From NCBI RefSeq assembly GCF_013416525.1, contig NZ_JACCEM010000006.1:1-64000 (forward strand): 64,000 nt of DNA, in the 5' to 3' direction. A program made the position numbers and the translations under genes. This document shows positions 17,194 to 27,873 of this stretch, piece after piece. The first letter of the stretch is position 1; each line of letters opens with the position of its first letter. The notes beneath the pieces are model-generated. The model worked only from the letters and a program-made list of their open reading frames with translations. It was not told where the DNA came from and did no database searches. Source of the DNA: Parapusillimonas granuli. Its GTDB lineage: Bacteria > Pseudomonadota > Gammaproteobacteria > Burkholderiales > Burkholderiaceae_B.

Positions 17194-18402
17194 ATGACGA
17201 AATCGAAACATACGGGCCCGCTGAGCGGCATGCGCGTGCTGGAGCTCGCGCAGATCATGGCGGGGCCCACCTGCGGGATGATGCTGGCCGACATGGGGGC
17301 CGATGTCATCAAGGTGGAAAAACTGCCCGGCGGCGACGACTCGCGCGGCTATAAAGAGCCCAGGGTCAACGGGGTGTCCGCGCCCTTCATGATCCTGAAC
17401 CGGAACAAGCGGGGCATTGCGCTCAATCTCAAGACGGAGCAGGGCAGGGAGATCCTGCTGCGCATGGTCGAGAAGGCCGACGTGCTGACGGAGAACTACC
17501 GCCGCGGCACGCTGGAGAAGCTGGGGCTGGGCTACGACGAGGTGCTGTCGCGTGTCAATCCCGGCCTGATCTATTGCGCGGTATCGGGCTACGGCCGCGA
17601 CGGCCCTTACGGCGACAAGGGCGGTTTCGATCTGATCGCCCAGGGGTTCTCGGGCATCATGTCCATCACCGGCGAGCCGGGCGGCCCGCCCGTCAAGACG
17701 GGGAATTCGATCGCGGACACCAATGCCGGCATACTCGCGGCGCTGGGCATCGCGGCCGCTTATGCGCACAAGCTGCGCACCGGCCAGGGGCAGGTGGTGG
17801 ACACTTCGCTCATGGAAGCCGCGATGCAGCAGACTTACTGGCACGCCGCGATGTTTTTCGCGACGGGGGTGTCGCCGGGGCCGACGGGTTCGGCGCATCT
17901 GCTTGCGGCGCCGTACCAGGCTTTCAAGGCGCGGGACGGCTGGATCAACATCGGCGGCGCCAATCAGGCGAACTGGGAGCGCATCGCCGAGGTCCTGGGC
18001 CACCCCGAATGGCGCGATGATCCGCGCTTCGCCACCAACACGGCCCGCATGGAAAACCTGGCCGCGCTCACAGCCGAGATGGAGGCCGTGCTGTCTCGGC
18101 ACGATCAGAGCCATTGGCTGGAGGCCTTCGATCGGGCGGGCGTCCCGGTGGGGCCGGTGCACACGATAGGCCAGGCGCTGACGCATCCTCAGGCCCTGGC
18201 GCGCAACATGGTGCTGGAGCTGGATCATCCGCAAGCGGGCAAGACCCGGGCGCTGGGCTGCCCCATCCACTTTTCGCGCACGCCGACGCAGATCACGCGG
18301 CCGGCGCCGATGCTCGGCGAGCACACGCGTGAGGTGTTGCGGGAGTATGGATACGGCGACGGGGAGATCGACGCTTTGCTGGAGGCGGGCGTCGTGGAGT
18401 GA
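17194..18402 (+). CDS. CaiB/BaiF-family (type III) CoA-transferase
   Basis: 402 residues, normal for the family. It opens with LSGMRVLELAQIMAGPTCGMMLADMGADVIKVE (quoted in two parts: LSGMRVLELAQIMAGPTC and GMMLADMGADVIKVE). The catalytic aspartate is in GNSIADTNAGILA near residue 173. It moves CoA between carboxylic acids (for example from succinyl-CoA or formyl-CoA). It is last in the run behind TctCBA and the crotonase. Donor and acceptor are unknown. Confidence 0.88.
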   Translation: MTKSKHTGPLSGMRVLELAQIMAGPTCGMMLADMGADVIKVEKLPGGDDSRGYKEPRVNGVSAPFMILNRNKRGIALNLKTEQGREILLRMVEKADVLTENYRRGTLEKLGLGYDEVLSRVNPGLIYCAVSGYGRDGPYGDKGGFDLIAQGFSGIMSITGEPGGPPVKTGNSIADTNAGILAALGIAAAYAHKLRTGQGQVVDTSLMEAAMQQTYWHAAMFFATGVSPGPTGSAHLLAAPYQAFKARDGWINIGGANQANWERIAEVLGHPEWRDDPRFATNTARMENLAALTAEMEAVLSRHDQSHWLEAFDRAGVPVGPVHTIGQALTHPQALARNMVLELDHPQAGKTRALGCPIHFSRTPTQITRPAPMLGEHTREVLREYGYGDGEIDALLEAGVVE

Positions 18403-18463
18403 GAGGGCCGGCGTTCTTGGGGCGGGCCGCCTCGAGGACCCGATAACGGCGCGCGACCGCCGA

Positions 18464-19081
18464 TCAAGCCGTGGAGCCGCCCAGCCTTCCCAGCAGCCTC
18501 GCCGTCTCGAACATGGGCAGCCCCATGACCCCCGTGTAGCTGCCCGACAGGTGCGCCACGAACATGCCCGCCTTGCCCTGGATGCCATACGCGCCCGCCT
18601 TGCCCATGGGCTCGCCGCTGGCGCAGTAATCGTCGATTTCAGCCGCCGTCAGCGTCTTGAAACGGACCTCCGTGATCGAGACGTCTTCGAGCAGACGGCC
18701 GCCCGCGGCCAGCGCCACGGCCGTGTGCACCGCATGCGTGTTGCCTGACAGGCGGGCGAGCAATTGCCGGGCGTGCTGCGCGTCGTCCGGCTTGCCCAGG
18801 ATGTCGCCGCCCAGGATCACGGTCGTGTCCGCCGCCAGGATCGGCCGTTCCGCCCGCAACGCGACGCCAAGCCCCTGCGCGGCCAGCCAGGCCCGGGCGC
18901 GCAAGGCTTTTTCCCGCGCGGTGCGCCTGACATAGACCGCGGCCGCTTCGCCCGGCAAGCGGGGTTCGTCTTCGCCGGGCGGGGCGGGCACCGCCAGGAT
19001 CTCGTGGTCCACGCCCATGCGCAGCAGGATCTCGTGGCGCCGTGGGCTGGCCGAGGCCAGGTAGATGCTGGGGAACTTCAT
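18464..19081 (-). CDS. maf: Maf family nucleotide pyrophosphatase
   Basis: 205 residues. It begins with the family motif YLASASPRRHEILLRMG and has DTTVILGGDILGKP near residue 97. Maf proteins hydrolyse non-canonical nucleoside triphosphates or dTTP/UTP; which subtype is not decidable here. First of a leftward housekeeping series, 8 bases behind pyk. Confidence 0.93.
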   Translation of the reverse strand: MKFPSIYLASASPRRHEILLRMGVDHEILAVPAPPGEDEPRLPGEAAAVYVRRTAREKALRARAWLAAQGLGVALRAERPILAADTTVILGGDILGKPDDAQHARQLLARLSGNTHAVHTAVALAAGGRLLEDVSITEVRFKTLTAAEIDDYCASGEPMGKAGAYGIQGKAGMFVAHLSGSYTGVMGLPMFETARLLGRLGGSTA

Positions 19082-19089
19082 GGGCCGCG

Positions 19090-20544
19090 CTATTTCACCT
19101 TCAGGATCTTCATGCCGTTGGTGCCGCCGCTATTGCTGTAGTAGTCGCCCTTGGTGAGGATGATCCAGTCGCCCTTGCGCAGCAGGGCCTGGGTTTTCAG
19201 GCGGTCGATGGCCTGGTCGCTGACGTCGGCCGGGTCGATCTTCGCGGCGTCGAAGGGCACGGTGTAGACGCCGCGGAACATGGCGGCGCGCCGCTGGGTG
19301 CGGGGATGCCGCGTATAGCAGTAAATGGGCACGCCTGAACGGATGCGCGACATGATCAGCGGCGTGTGGCCGCTTTCGGTCAGGCTGATGATGGCCTTGA
19401 TGCCCGGGAAATGGTTGGCGGCGTACATGGCCGACAAGGCGATGGTCTCGTCGCAGCGCGAGAAGGTTTCCCCGAGCCGGTGGCCGGAGCGCGTGGTGGT
19501 GCGCTCCTGTTCGGCGCCCAGGCAGACGCGGGCCATGGCTTTGACGGCTTCGACGGGGTACTGGCCCGACGCGGTTTCGGCGGACAGCATGACGGCGTCG
19601 GTGTAGTCGAGCACGGCGTTGGCGACGTCGGAGACTTCCGCGCGCGTGGGCATGGGGCTGCCGACCATGGATTCCATCATCTGCGTCGCGGTGATCACCA
19701 GCTTGTTGTGCGTGCGGGCATGCTGGATGATGCGCTTCTGGATGCCCACCAGCCGGGCGTCGCCGATCTCGACGCCCAGGTCGCCGCGGGCCACCATGAC
19801 GCCGTCGCTGACCTTGATGATGGCGTCCAGCGCGCGGTCGTCGGCCACCGCTTCGGCGCGCTCGATCTTGGCGATGATCCAGGCCTTGCTGCCCGCTTCC
19901 TGGACCAGCTTGCGGGCTTCCTGGATGTCGTGGCCATAGCGCGGGAACGAGACGGCGATGTAGTCCATGTCCAGCTCGGCGGCCAGCTTGATGTCTTCGC
20001 GGTCCTTGTCGGTCAGGCTGGGGGCGGAGATGCCGCCGCCGCGGCGGTTGATGCCTTTGTTGTTCGACAGCGGCCCGCCCACGGTGACCGTGGCATGCAC
20101 GGCGTGCTCGTCGACCGTGTCGACGGACAGCACCACGCGGCCGTCGTCGAGCAGGAGCTCGTCGCCGGGGTGGCAGTCCTGGACCAGGCTGGGGTAGTCG
20201 ATGCCGACGATGGACTCGGTGCCCGCGTCGCCGGGATGCTGGTTGGACAGGGTGAAGCGCTGCCCGGTCTTCAGTGTCACCGCCTGGTTCTTGAAGCGCG
20301 CGATGCGGATCTTCGGCCCTTGCAGGTCGCCCATGATCGCCACGAAGCGGCCATGCTTTTCCGAGAGGCTGCGCACCAGCCCGGCGCGCTTGCGGTGGTC
20401 GTCGGGGCTGCCGTGGGAAAAGTTCAGCCGGGCGACGTCCATGCCGGCGAGGATGAGCGCTTCGATGCTGTCAGGACTGCTGCTGGCGGGGCCGAGCGTG
20501 GCGACGATTTTCGTGCGACGCCGCGGCGCGATGGTTGGACTCAT
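19090..20544 (-). CDS. pyk: Pyruvate kinase
   Basis: 484 residues. N-terminal RRTKIVATLGPASSSPDSIE, active-site region MVARGDLGVEIG and ITATQMMESM, and the C-terminal regulatory domain are all present. Converts phosphoenolpyruvate and ADP to pyruvate and ATP at the end of glycolysis. Length and motifs are intact. Confidence 0.97.
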   Translation of the reverse strand: MSPTIAPRRRTKIVATLGPASSSPDSIEALILAGMDVARLNFSHGSPDDHRKRAGLVRSLSEKHGRFVAIMGDLQGPKIRIARFKNQAVTLKTGQRFTLSNQHPGDAGTESIVGIDYPSLVQDCHPGDELLLDDGRVVLSVDTVDEHAVHATVTVGGPLSNNKGINRRGGGISAPSLTDKDREDIKLAAELDMDYIAVSFPRYGHDIQEARKLVQEAGSKAWIIAKIERAEAVADDRALDAIIKVSDGVMVARGDLGVEIGDARLVGIQKRIIQHARTHNKLVITATQMMESMVGSPMPTRAEVSDVANAVLDYTDAVMLSAETASGQYPVEAVKAMARVCLGAEQERTTTRSGHRLGETFSRCDETIALSAMYAANHFPGIKAIISLTESGHTPLIMSRIRSGVPIYCYTRHPRTQRRAAMFRGVYTVPFDAAKIDPADVSDQAIDRLKTQALLRKGDWIILTKGDYYSNSGGTNGMKILKVK

Positions 20545-20562
20545 TGAAGGGAGCTCCTGTGC

Positions 20563-21033
20563 TTATGCGCGGTGATAGGGATGGCCTGTCATGATGGACC
20601 AGGCGCGATACAGCTGCTCCGCCAGCAGCACGCGCACCATCGGATGCGGCAGCGTCAGCGACGACAGCCGCAATTTGCCTTGGCAGCTTTGCTTGAGCTC
20701 GGCATCCAGGCCGTCCGGACCACCAATCAGGAAAACGATATCCTGCCCGCTCGCCCGCCATTTTTCAAGCTCGCGCGCGAGCGCCATGGTGCCGATGTCC
20801 TTGCCATGCTCGTCCAGGGCGATGCGCAGCGCGCCCGGCGGGACGGCCGCTTCGATTCGCCGGGCCTCGGCGTGCATCATCTGGGCAGCCGTTTTCCCGG
20901 ATGTCCGGGACTCGGGCTTGATCTCTCTGAGTTCCAGCGTGCAGTCGGCCGGCAGCCGCCGGGCGTATTCCTTCCAGCCGGCCTCCACCCAGTCCGGCAT
21001 GCGCAGGCCGACGGCGATGACGATGAGCTTCAT
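20563..21033 (-). CDS. rlmH: 23S rRNA pseudouridine(1915) N3-methyltransferase RlmH
   Basis: 156 residues of the SPOUT class, with the knot motif FLIGGPDG near residue 101 and the C-terminal [20 protein letters not shown]. Methylates the pseudouridine of 23S rRNA helix 69. Its gene lies 3 bases behind rsfS, the classical pairing. Confidence 0.96.
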   Translation of the reverse strand: MKLIVIAVGLRMPDWVEAGWKEYARRLPADCTLELREIKPESRTSGKTAAQMMHAEARRIEAAVPPGALRIALDEHGKDIGTMALARELEKWRASGQDIVFLIGGPDGLDAELKQSCQGKLRLSSLTLPHPMVRVLLAEQLYRAWSIMTGHPYHRA

Positions 21034-21036
21034 GGC

Positions 21037-21438
21037 TCAGGCGTCATCGTCGCGGTAATCGAAAGCGGAAGGCATGTAGGGTTGGGTCGATTGGGGCAGC
21101 AGCTTGACCCGCACGGGCTTGCCGCCCCAGATCTCTTCCAGGTTGTAGTACTGCCGGACTTCGGGCTGCATGCAGTGCACGACGATGTCGCCCAGGTCGA
21201 TGAGCACCCATTCTCCCGAGTCCTCGCCTTCACACGCGATGATGGGGATCTTGTGCGCGCGCGCCTTGTCGGCGACGTTGGCGGCGATCGCCCGCGTCTG
21301 GCGGTTGGAACTGCCGCTGGCGATGATGACGCGATCGAAGAGACCGGTGATGTGAGAAGTGTTGAACACCTTGATGTCCAGCGCCTTGACGTCTTCCAGC
21401 GCGTCGATCACCAGGCGTTGCATTTTTTGAATATCCAT
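21037..21438 (-). CDS. rsfS: Ribosomal silencing factor RsfS
   Basis: 133 residues with the DUF143 signature GEDSGEWVLIDLGDIVVHCM and YYNLEEIW. Binds ribosomal protein L14 and blocks subunit joining during starvation. It sits between nadD and rlmH as in most proteobacteria. Confidence 0.95.
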   Translation of the reverse strand: MDIQKMQRLVIDALEDVKALDIKVFNTSHITGLFDRVIIASGSSNRQTRAIAANVADKARAHKIPIIACEGEDSGEWVLIDLGDIVVHCMQPEVRQYYNLEEIWGGKPVRVKLLPQSTQPYMPSAFDYRDDDA

Positions 21439-21460
21439 AGAGTGGCGTTTTATCGTGTCG

Positions 21461-22060
21461 TTAAACGGCGGCTGCGCTGTACAGGCCGTGGCGCCGTATG
21501 TAGTCGGCGACCTCGGCGTCCAGCATGCCGCTGGTGGATTGCCCCCGCGCCAGGCGCTCGCGTACCTGGGTGGAAGAAATGGTTTGCGGTTTGAACGGCA
21601 GGATCTCCAGCCGCCGCCCCAGGGTTTCGAGGTGGGCCTGCAAGGCCGGCGGCGCCTGCGGCGCGGCGCCCCGGTGCGCCACCGCCAGCGTCGCCAGCCG
21701 GGCGATTTCCTGCCAGGCGTGCCAGGAGCAGAAATTGCCCAGTTGATCGGAACCCAGTATCCAATAATACTCGGGACCGGTGGGAAGCTGGCGCAGCGTG
21801 TCCACCGTGTAGGTCTTCCCGCCCCGCCGGATCTCGATGTCGTTCACGGCCATATGGGGGCGGCCGCGGACGGCGATCCGCAGCATGGCCAGCCTGTGCG
21901 CGCCGCTGGCGGCCAGCGCGCCGCGTTGCCAGGGGTCGGCGGCGGGTATGAGCTCCACCCTGGCGAGCTCCAGCGCCCGCCAGGCCGTCTCGGCCAGGTC
22001 GATGTGCGCGAGATGGACGGGATCGAAGCTCCCGCCCAGCAGGCCGATTTTTATAGCCAT
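21461..22060 (-). CDS. nadD: Nicotinate-nucleotide adenylyltransferase
   Basis: 199 residues from the ATG at 22060. The nucleotidyltransferase start [16 protein letters not shown] and the closing [14 protein letters not shown] are diagnostic. Makes nicotinate adenine dinucleotide in NAD synthesis. Its first 10 bases overlap the end of hemF. A longer in-frame extension into hemF is discarded because the family begins here. Confidence 0.95.
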   Translation of the reverse strand: MAIKIGLLGGSFDPVHLAHIDLAETAWRALELARVELIPAADPWQRGALAASGAHRLAMLRIAVRGRPHMAVNDIEIRRGGKTYTVDTLRQLPTGPEYYWILGSDQLGNFCSWHAWQEIARLATLAVAHRGAAPQAPPALQAHLETLGRRLEILPFKPQTISSTQVRERLARGQSTSGMLDAEVADYIRRHGLYSAAAV

Positions 22061-22953
22061 TCGCGCGGCGTCAGGTAGGCCTGGAGCTCGGCTTCGGCCG
22101 AGCCTTGCTTGGGCGTCCAGCAATAGCGCCAGGCCGCGGTCGGCGGCATGGAAAGCAGGATGGATTCCGTGCGGCCTCCGGACTGCAGCCCGAACAAGGT
22201 GCCGCGATCGAGCACCAGGTTGAACTCCACGTAGCGCCCGCGGCGATAGGCCTGGAAATCGCGCTGCTTTTCGGTGTAGTCGATGCCCCGGCGCTTTTCC
22301 ACGATGGGCATGTAGGCGTTCAGGAAGCAGTCGCCCACGGCGCGGGTGAGCGCGAAGCTGTGGTCGAAGCCGCCTTCGCTGAGGTCGTCGAAGAAAATGC
22401 CGCCTATCCCGCGCGTCTCCTTGCGGTGCTTGAGATAGAAGTATTCGTCGCACCACTTTTTATATGCCGGATACTTTTCCGGGCCGAAGGGCTGCAGCGC
22501 ATCGCGGCAGGTGCGGTGGAAGTGGCGCGCGTCTTCTTCGAAGGGGTAGTAGGGCGTCAGGTCCAGGCCGCCGCCGAACCAGAAGACGTCGGCGCCGCCC
22601 TGCGGCGCATGGGCCACGAACAGGCGCACGTTCATGTGCGTGGTCGGCACGTGGGGATTGCGCGGATGCAGCACCATGGACACCCCCATGGCCTCCCAGG
22701 ACCTGCCCGCCAGCTCGCCGCGGTGCGAGCTGGCCGAGGGCGGCAGCGCCTTGCCGCGCACATGGCTGAACAGGACGCCCGCCCGCTCGAACAGCGAGCC
22801 GCCTTCCAGATAGCGCGTCAGGCCGCCTCCGCCTTCTTCGCGCGTCCAGGGGTCGGCGTCGAAGTTGCTGCCGTCGGCCTCTTCGAGGGCTCGCACGATC
22901 CGTGACTGCAGGTCGAGGAAATAATCGTAGGCGGCTGAAATGGGAACGGTCAT
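22051..22953 (-). CDS. hemF: Oxygen-dependent coproporphyrinogen III oxidase
   Basis: 300 residues, family length. Visible motifs are [37 protein letters not shown] and [13 protein letters not shown]. Performs the oxidative decarboxylation of coproporphyrinogen III in haem synthesis under aerobic conditions. Start taken at the ATG at 22953. Confidence 0.97.
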   Translation of the reverse strand: MTVPISAAYDYFLDLQSRIVRALEEADGSNFDADPWTREEGGGGLTRYLEGGSLFERAGVLFSHVRGKALPPSASSHRGELAGRSWEAMGVSMVLHPRNPHVPTTHMNVRLFVAHAPQGGADVFWFGGGLDLTPYYPFEEDARHFHRTCRDALQPFGPEKYPAYKKWCDEYFYLKHRKETRGIGGIFFDDLSEGGFDHSFALTRAVGDCFLNAYMPIVEKRRGIDYTEKQRDFQAYRRGRYVEFNLVLDRGTLFGLQSGGRTESILLSMPPTAAWRYCWTPKQGSAEAELQAYLTPREWL

Positions 22954-22985
22954 GGTATTCCTTGTGTTGGGCCCGCGGCCCGCGT

Positions 22986-24281
22986 TCAGGAGGACGGCCC
23001 CGCGGCCGACACGGCGCGCCAGCCGATGTCGCTGCGGTACTGTTGCCCGTCGAAATGGGTCTGGGCGATCGCGTCGTAGGCGGCGGCCTGCGCGCGCTTC
23101 ACGGAATCCGCCAGGACGGTGACGCACAGCACGCGGCCGCCCGAAGTCTTGAGCACGCCGTCTTCGAGGCGGGTGCCGGCATGGAAGGTGACGCATTCGT
23201 CGGTGTCCGGCGCCAGGCGTTCGATGACGTCGCCCGTGCGCGGCGTGTCGGGATAGTTCTTGGCCGCCACCACGACGCCCAGCGCCGTGCGGCGGTCCCA
23301 TTCGATCTCGGCCTGGTCCAGCTTGCCCGCGATGGCCAGTTCGAAGACCTGGGTGAGGTCGCTTTTTATCCGCATCATGATGGGCTGGGTTTCGGGGTCG
23401 CCCATGCGGCAGTTGAATTCCAGCACTTTCAGCGGCCGGCTTGCGTCGGGGCCTTCGCCTATCATCAGGCCGGCGTACAGGAAACCCGTGTAGGGCAGGC
23501 CGTCTTTGGCCATGCCGGCGATGGTCGGCTGGATGACTTCGCGCATGATGCGGTTGTGCAGGGCGGGCGTGATGATGGGCGCGGGCGAGTAAGCGCCCAT
23601 GCCGCCGGTGTTGGGGCCCTGGTCGCCGTCCTTCAGGCGCTTGTGGTCCTGGCTGGTGGCCAGCGCCAGCGTGTTCCGGCCGTCGCACATGACGATGAAG
23701 CTGGCTTCCTCGCCCTGCAGGCATTCTTCGATGACGACGCGCGCGCCCGCCTGGCCGAAGGAGCCGTCGCCCAGCATCATGTCTATGGCGCGGTGGGCTT
23801 CGTCCACCGTTTCCGCCACCACCACGCCCTTGCCGGCGGCAAGGCCGTCGGCCTTGACGACGATGGGCGCGCCCTGTCGCGCGACATAGTCCCTGGCCTG
23901 CGCCGGGTCGGTGAAGGTCTGGTAGGCCGCGGTGGGAATGCCGTGGCGGACCATGAAGGCCTTGGCATAGTCCTTGGAGCTTTCCAGCTGCGCCGCCGCC
24001 TTGGTGGGGCCGAAGATCTTCAGGCCGGCGGCGCGGAAGGCGTCGACCACGCCGGCGGCCAGCGGGGCCTCGGGCCCGACCACGGTAAAGGCGATTTTTT
24101 CGGACTGCGCGAATTTCACAAGCTCGTCGACCGCGGTGATGGCGATGTTGCGCATCTGGCCGTGAGCGGCGGTGCCGCCGTTGCCAGGCGCGACGAATAT
24201 GGTTTGGACCCGCGGAGACTGGGCCAGGCGCCACGCAAGGGCATGTTCACGGCCACCGCCGCCGATAACGAGTAGTTTCAT
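22986..24281 (-). CDS. purD: Phosphoribosylamine-glycine ligase
   Basis: 431 residues. Starts with the family motif [19 protein letters not shown] and carries [12 protein letters not shown] and [13 protein letters not shown] of the ATP-grasp fold. Second step of de novo purine synthesis. Complete, 32 bases upstream of hemF. Confidence 0.97.
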   Translation of the reverse strand: MKLLVIGGGGREHALAWRLAQSPRVQTIFVAPGNGGTAAHGQMRNIAITAVDELVKFAQSEKIAFTVVGPEAPLAAGVVDAFRAAGLKIFGPTKAAAQLESSKDYAKAFMVRHGIPTAAYQTFTDPAQARDYVARQGAPIVVKADGLAAGKGVVVAETVDEAHRAIDMMLGDGSFGQAGARVVIEECLQGEEASFIVMCDGRNTLALATSQDHKRLKDGDQGPNTGGMGAYSPAPIITPALHNRIMREVIQPTIAGMAKDGLPYTGFLYAGLMIGEGPDASRPLKVLEFNCRMGDPETQPIMMRIKSDLTQVFELAIAGKLDQAEIEWDRRTALGVVVAAKNYPDTPRTGDVIERLAPDTDECVTFHAGTRLEDGVLKTSGGRVLCVTVLADSVKRAQAAAYDAIAQTHFDGQQYRSDIGWRAVSAAGPSS

Positions 24282-24347
24282 AGATTCGAGCTTGATAACC
24301 CCGTGAAGGGCAAAGTTGTATGAATGGATGTCGGGTGGGGAAGCGCG

Positions 24348-25079
24348 CTATTGGGCTTCATCGAAGACGGCGGTAGTGTATACCTCTTGCACGTCGTCCA
24401 GGCTCTCGAGCGCATCCAGCATCTTCTGCGTCTTTTCGGCGTCTTCGCCCGTCAGTTCGGTTTCGTTCAAGGCCTTCATGATGACGCCCTGGACTTCCGG
24501 GACGAGCCCGGCCGCTTCGAACGCCGCCTTCAGCGCGGCATAGTCGGCCGGCGCGGACACGACTTCGATCACGCCTTCGTCGTCGGTCTGGACGTCTTCG
24601 GCGCCCGCTTCCAGGGCCACTTCCATGACGCGTTCTTCGGGCGTGCCGGGCGCGAACAGGAACTGCCCGCAATGCTTGAACATGAAGGCGACCGAGCCTT
24701 CCTGGCCCAGGTTGCCGCCGTGCTTGCCGAGGGCGTGGCGCACTTCCGCGACGGTGCGGGTGCGGTTGTCGGTCATGCAGTCGATGATGACCGCCGCGCC
24801 GCCGGCGCCATAGCCTTCGTAGCGCACTTCTTCATAGCTGGCCCCGTCGGCGCCGCCCGCGCCGCGCTGGATGGCGCGCTGGATGTTGTCCTTGGGCATG
24901 TTGGCCGCGGTGGCTTTGTCCCAGGCCATGCGCAGCCGCGGGTTGGCGTCCGGATCGGCGCCGCCGGCGCGCGCCGCGACGGTGATTTCACGAATGATTT
25001 TTGTCCAGAGCTTGCCTCGCTTGGCGTCTTGGCGACCTTTTCGGTGCTGGATGTTCGCCCATTTACTGTGACCGGCCAT
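24348..25079 (-). CDS. yebC: YebC/PmpR family protein
   Basis: 243 residues, opening with [18 protein letters not shown], the family signature. Members act as DNA-binding regulators and, in recent work on the family, as factors that help ribosomes through difficult sequences. It heads the leftward block that runs to maf. Confidence 0.95.
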   Translation of the reverse strand: MAGHSKWANIQHRKGRQDAKRGKLWTKIIREITVAARAGGADPDANPRLRMAWDKATAANMPKDNIQRAIQRGAGGADGASYEEVRYEGYGAGGAAVIIDCMTDNRTRTVAEVRHALGKHGGNLGQEGSVAFMFKHCGQFLFAPGTPEERVMEVALEAGAEDVQTDDEGVIEVVSAPADYAALKAAFEAAGLVPEVQGVIMKALNETELTGEDAEKTQKMLDALESLDDVQEVYTTAVFDEAQ

Positions 25080-25171
25080 AAAGTCTCATCAAATCAAAGG
25101 TAAAGAAGCCATTTTAGCGCGTGCAGAAGGACGGGCATCGAATTACACTTGGGCTTCCGATTCGAAATGGT

Positions 25172-26683
25172 ATGGAAAATATGGCCGATCCCGTCGTCAT
25201 CGCAAAGAATGCGCATACGGACTGCGTACTCCTGCCTCAGCTGGCCAACCGCCACGGCTGCATCACCGGCGCGACCGGCACGGGCAAGACGGTGACGCTC
25301 CAGGTGCTCGCCGAAGCGTTTTCGCGCATGGGCACGCCGGTATTCCTGGCCGACGTGAAAGGCGACCTGACCGGCATCTCGCAGGCGGGCGCGCCCAGCC
25401 CCAAGCTGCAGGACCGCCTCGCCAAGCTGGGCCTGCCGGAACCGGCCTGGGGCGGCTGCCCCGTGGCGTTCTGGGACATATTCGGCGAACAGGGCCACCC
25501 CGTGCGCGCCACGGTGTCCGACATGGGGCCGCTGCTGCTGGCGCGCATGCTGGAACTGAACGACACGCAGGAAGGTGTGCTGAGCCTGGTCTTCAAGCTG
25601 GCCGACGACGAAGGCCAGCTGATCCTCGACCTGAAAGACCTGCGCGCCATGCTGCAGAACGTGGCCGAGCGCGCCGCCGAGATCCGCAGCCGCTACGGCA
25701 ACGTGTCGTCGGCGTCCATCGGCGCGATACAGCGCAGCCTGCTGCGCCTGGAGGCCCAGGGCGCCGAGCGCTATTTCGGCGAACCCATGCTCGACGTCTT
25801 CGACATGATACGCGCCGATGCCGGCGGGCGCGGCGTCGTGAACGTGCTCGCGGCCGACAAGCTCATGCAATCGCCCCGGCTGTATGCCGTCTTCCTGCTG
25901 TGGCTGCTTTCGGATCTATACGAAAGGCTGCCCGAAGTCGGCGACCCGGACAAGCCCAAGTTCGTGTTCTTCTTCGACGAGGCGCACCTGCTGTTCAACG
26001 ACGCCCCGAAGGTCCTGCTGGAAAAAATCGAGCAAGTCGTCCGGCTGGTGCGCTCCAAGGGCGTGGGCGTCTATTTCGTCACGCAGAACCCGCTCGACAT
26101 CCCCGATACCGTGCTGGGTCAGCTGGGCAACCGTGTGCAGCACGCCTTGCGCGCCTTCACGCCGCGCGACCAGAAAGCCGTCAAGACGGCGGCGCAGACC
26201 ATGCGCCCGAATCCCGGACTCGACATCGAAGCGGCGATCACCGAACTGGGCGTGGGCGAGGCGCTGGTGTCCATGCTCGATGAAAAAGGGCGGCCGTCCG
26301 TCACGCAGCGCGTATGGATGGTCGCGCCCGGCAGCCGCATCGGTCCCGCGTCCGAGGCCGAGCGCCAGGCCTTGCGGGCCGGCTCGCTGCTCGCTGGAAA
26401 GTACGAGCAGGCCGTGGACCGCGAGTCCGCCTACGAGATCCTGCAAAAGCGCGCGGACGAAGCGGCGCGCGCGGCCGCCGCGTCGGCCGGCAAAGGCGCT
26501 GCGCCCGGCGGGGCCGACGGCGGCGGCCTGCTCGGGTCGGTCAATGATTTTCTGTTCGGCTCCACGGGCCCGCGCGGCGGGCGCCGCGACGGCGTCGTGC
26601 AGTCGGCCGTCAAGAGCGCCATACGCAGTTCGGCGACCAAGCTGCTGCGCGGGGTGCTGGGTTCGCTGGTCGGCAAGCGCTGA
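25172..26683 (+). CDS. HerA-like ATPase, DUF853 (YjgR) family
   Basis: 503 residues. Walker A GATGTGKT at residues 33-40, Walker [11 protein letters not shown] near 274, and a conserved [20 protein letters not shown]. The C-terminus is Ala/Gly-rich and ends in a short region rich in Arg. Members are often annotated as helicase HerA-like, but the biochemical role is unclear. The start could also be the ATG at 25181, which would match the family start MADP; no strong ribosome site separates the two. Confidence 0.88.
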   Translation: MENMADPVVIAKNAHTDCVLLPQLANRHGCITGATGTGKTVTLQVLAEAFSRMGTPVFLADVKGDLTGISQAGAPSPKLQDRLAKLGLPEPAWGGCPVAFWDIFGEQGHPVRATVSDMGPLLLARMLELNDTQEGVLSLVFKLADDEGQLILDLKDLRAMLQNVAERAAEIRSRYGNVSSASIGAIQRSLLRLEAQGAERYFGEPMLDVFDMIRADAGGRGVVNVLAADKLMQSPRLYAVFLLWLLSDLYERLPEVGDPDKPKFVFFFDEAHLLFNDAPKVLLEKIEQVVRLVRSKGVGVYFVTQNPLDIPDTVLGQLGNRVQHALRAFTPRDQKAVKTAAQTMRPNPGLDIEAAITELGVGEALVSMLDEKGRPSVTQRVWMVAPGSRIGPASEAERQALRAGSLLAGKYEQAVDRESAYEILQKRADEAARAAAASAGKGAAPGGADGGGLLGSVNDFLFGSTGPRGGRRDGVVQSAVKSAIRSSATKLLRGVLGSLVGKR

Positions 26684-26705
26684 CCGGCCCAATGATCAAG
26701 GACAA

Positions 26706-26731
26706 GCCGGGCATGGGCCCGTGTTTTTTTA
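26706..26731 (+). terminator. Intrinsic terminator after the HerA-like gene
   Basis: CGGGC (26708-26712) pairs with GCCCG (26717-26721) over a 4-base loop and is followed by a run of seven T. The stem is short, so efficiency is uncertain. Confidence 0.65.
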
Positions 26732-26754
26732 TTTAGGAAGAGGTGAGGAAACGC

Positions 26755-27822
26755 ATGTTGAACAAGCATAAAATCGCGGTGATTGCCGGAGACGGCATCG
26801 GCAAAGAGGTGATGCCGGAAGGCCTCCGGGTGCTCGACGCCGCGGCCGGCCGCTACGGCATACAGTTCGAGTGGGACACCCTGGACTGGAGCTGCGACTA
26901 CTACGCCAAGCATGGGCGCATGATGCCCGAAGACTGGAAAGAGCGCATCGGCGGCCACGAGGCGATTTTCTTCGGCGCCATAGGCTGGCCCGCCACGGTG
27001 CCGGACCACATCGCGCTCTGGGAATCCCTGTTCAAGTTCCGCCGGGAATTCGACCAATACATCAACCTGCGGCCCGTGCGCCTGATGCCCGGCGTGCGGT
27101 CCCCGCTGGCGGGCCGCAAGCCCGGCGACATCGATTTCTACATCGTGCGCGAGAACACCGAGGGCGAATACTCCAATAGCGGCGGCCGGCTGTTCGAGGG
27201 CACGGAGCGCGAGGTCGTCATCCAGGAAAGCGTGTTCACGCGCGTGGGCGCCGAACGGGTGCTGAAGTTCGCCTTCGATCTGGCGCAGAAGCGGGGCAAG
27301 CACCTGACTGCGGCCACCAAGTCCAACGGCATTTCCATATCCATGCCGTGGTGGGACGAGCGCGTCGCCGAGATGGCCGCCCGCTACCCCGACGTACGCT
27401 GGGACAAATACCATATCGACATCCTGTGCGCGCATTTCGTGCAGCATCCGGACTGGTTCGACGTCGTCGTGGCGTCCAATCTGTTCGGCGACATTCTGTC
27501 CGACCTGGGGCCGGCCTGCACCGGCACCATAGGCATCGCGCCGTCCGCGAACCTGAATCCCGACCGCAAGTTCCCGTCGCTGTTCGAGCCCGTGCACGGC
27601 TCGGCCCCCGACATCTACGGCAAGGGTGTCGCGAACCCCATCGGGCAGATCTGGAGCGGCGCGATGATGCTGGAATTCCTCGGCCATCCCGAGGCGGCGG
27701 CAAGCGTCGTCAAGGCGATAGAAACCGTGCTCGAGAACGGTCCGCGCACGCCCGACATGGGCGGGTCCGCCAGCACGCGCGAAGTGGGGCAGGCGATCGC
27801 CGATCTGGTGGCGTCGGCCTGA
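26755..27822 (+). CDS. Tartrate dehydrogenase/D-malate dehydrogenase family (isocitrate/isopropylmalate dehydrogenase fold)
   Basis: 355 residues. The start KIAVIAGDGIGKEVMPEGLR, LRPVRLMPGV, and the metal/NAD region SNLFGDILSDLG are typical, and WSCDYYAKHGRMMPEDW matches the TtuC branch and not LeuB. Oxidatively decarboxylates D-malate, tartrate or related acids with NAD. I choose ATG 26755, behind a GAGG ribosome site; a GTG four codons earlier is possible. Stands alone behind a terminator. Confidence 0.88.
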   Translation: MLNKHKIAVIAGDGIGKEVMPEGLRVLDAAAGRYGIQFEWDTLDWSCDYYAKHGRMMPEDWKERIGGHEAIFFGAIGWPATVPDHIALWESLFKFRREFDQYINLRPVRLMPGVRSPLAGRKPGDIDFYIVRENTEGEYSNSGGRLFEGTEREVVIQESVFTRVGAERVLKFAFDLAQKRGKHLTAATKSNGISISMPWWDERVAEMAARYPDVRWDKYHIDILCAHFVQHPDWFDVVVASNLFGDILSDLGPACTGTIGIAPSANLNPDRKFPSLFEPVHGSAPDIYGKGVANPIGQIWSGAMMLEFLGHPEAAASVVKAIETVLENGPRTPDMGGSASTREVGQAIADLVASA

Positions 27823-27873
27823 AGACGGCGCGCTTCCGGGCCGGCGCCGCCTGCCTTTTAGCGTTGGCAGGCC

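Noticed and set aside
22051-24234. 727-codon frame joining purD-region sequence to HemF
   Set aside because: Only the last 300 codons match a family (HemF). The upstream part is the wrong frame of purD, so no fusion protein is proposed.
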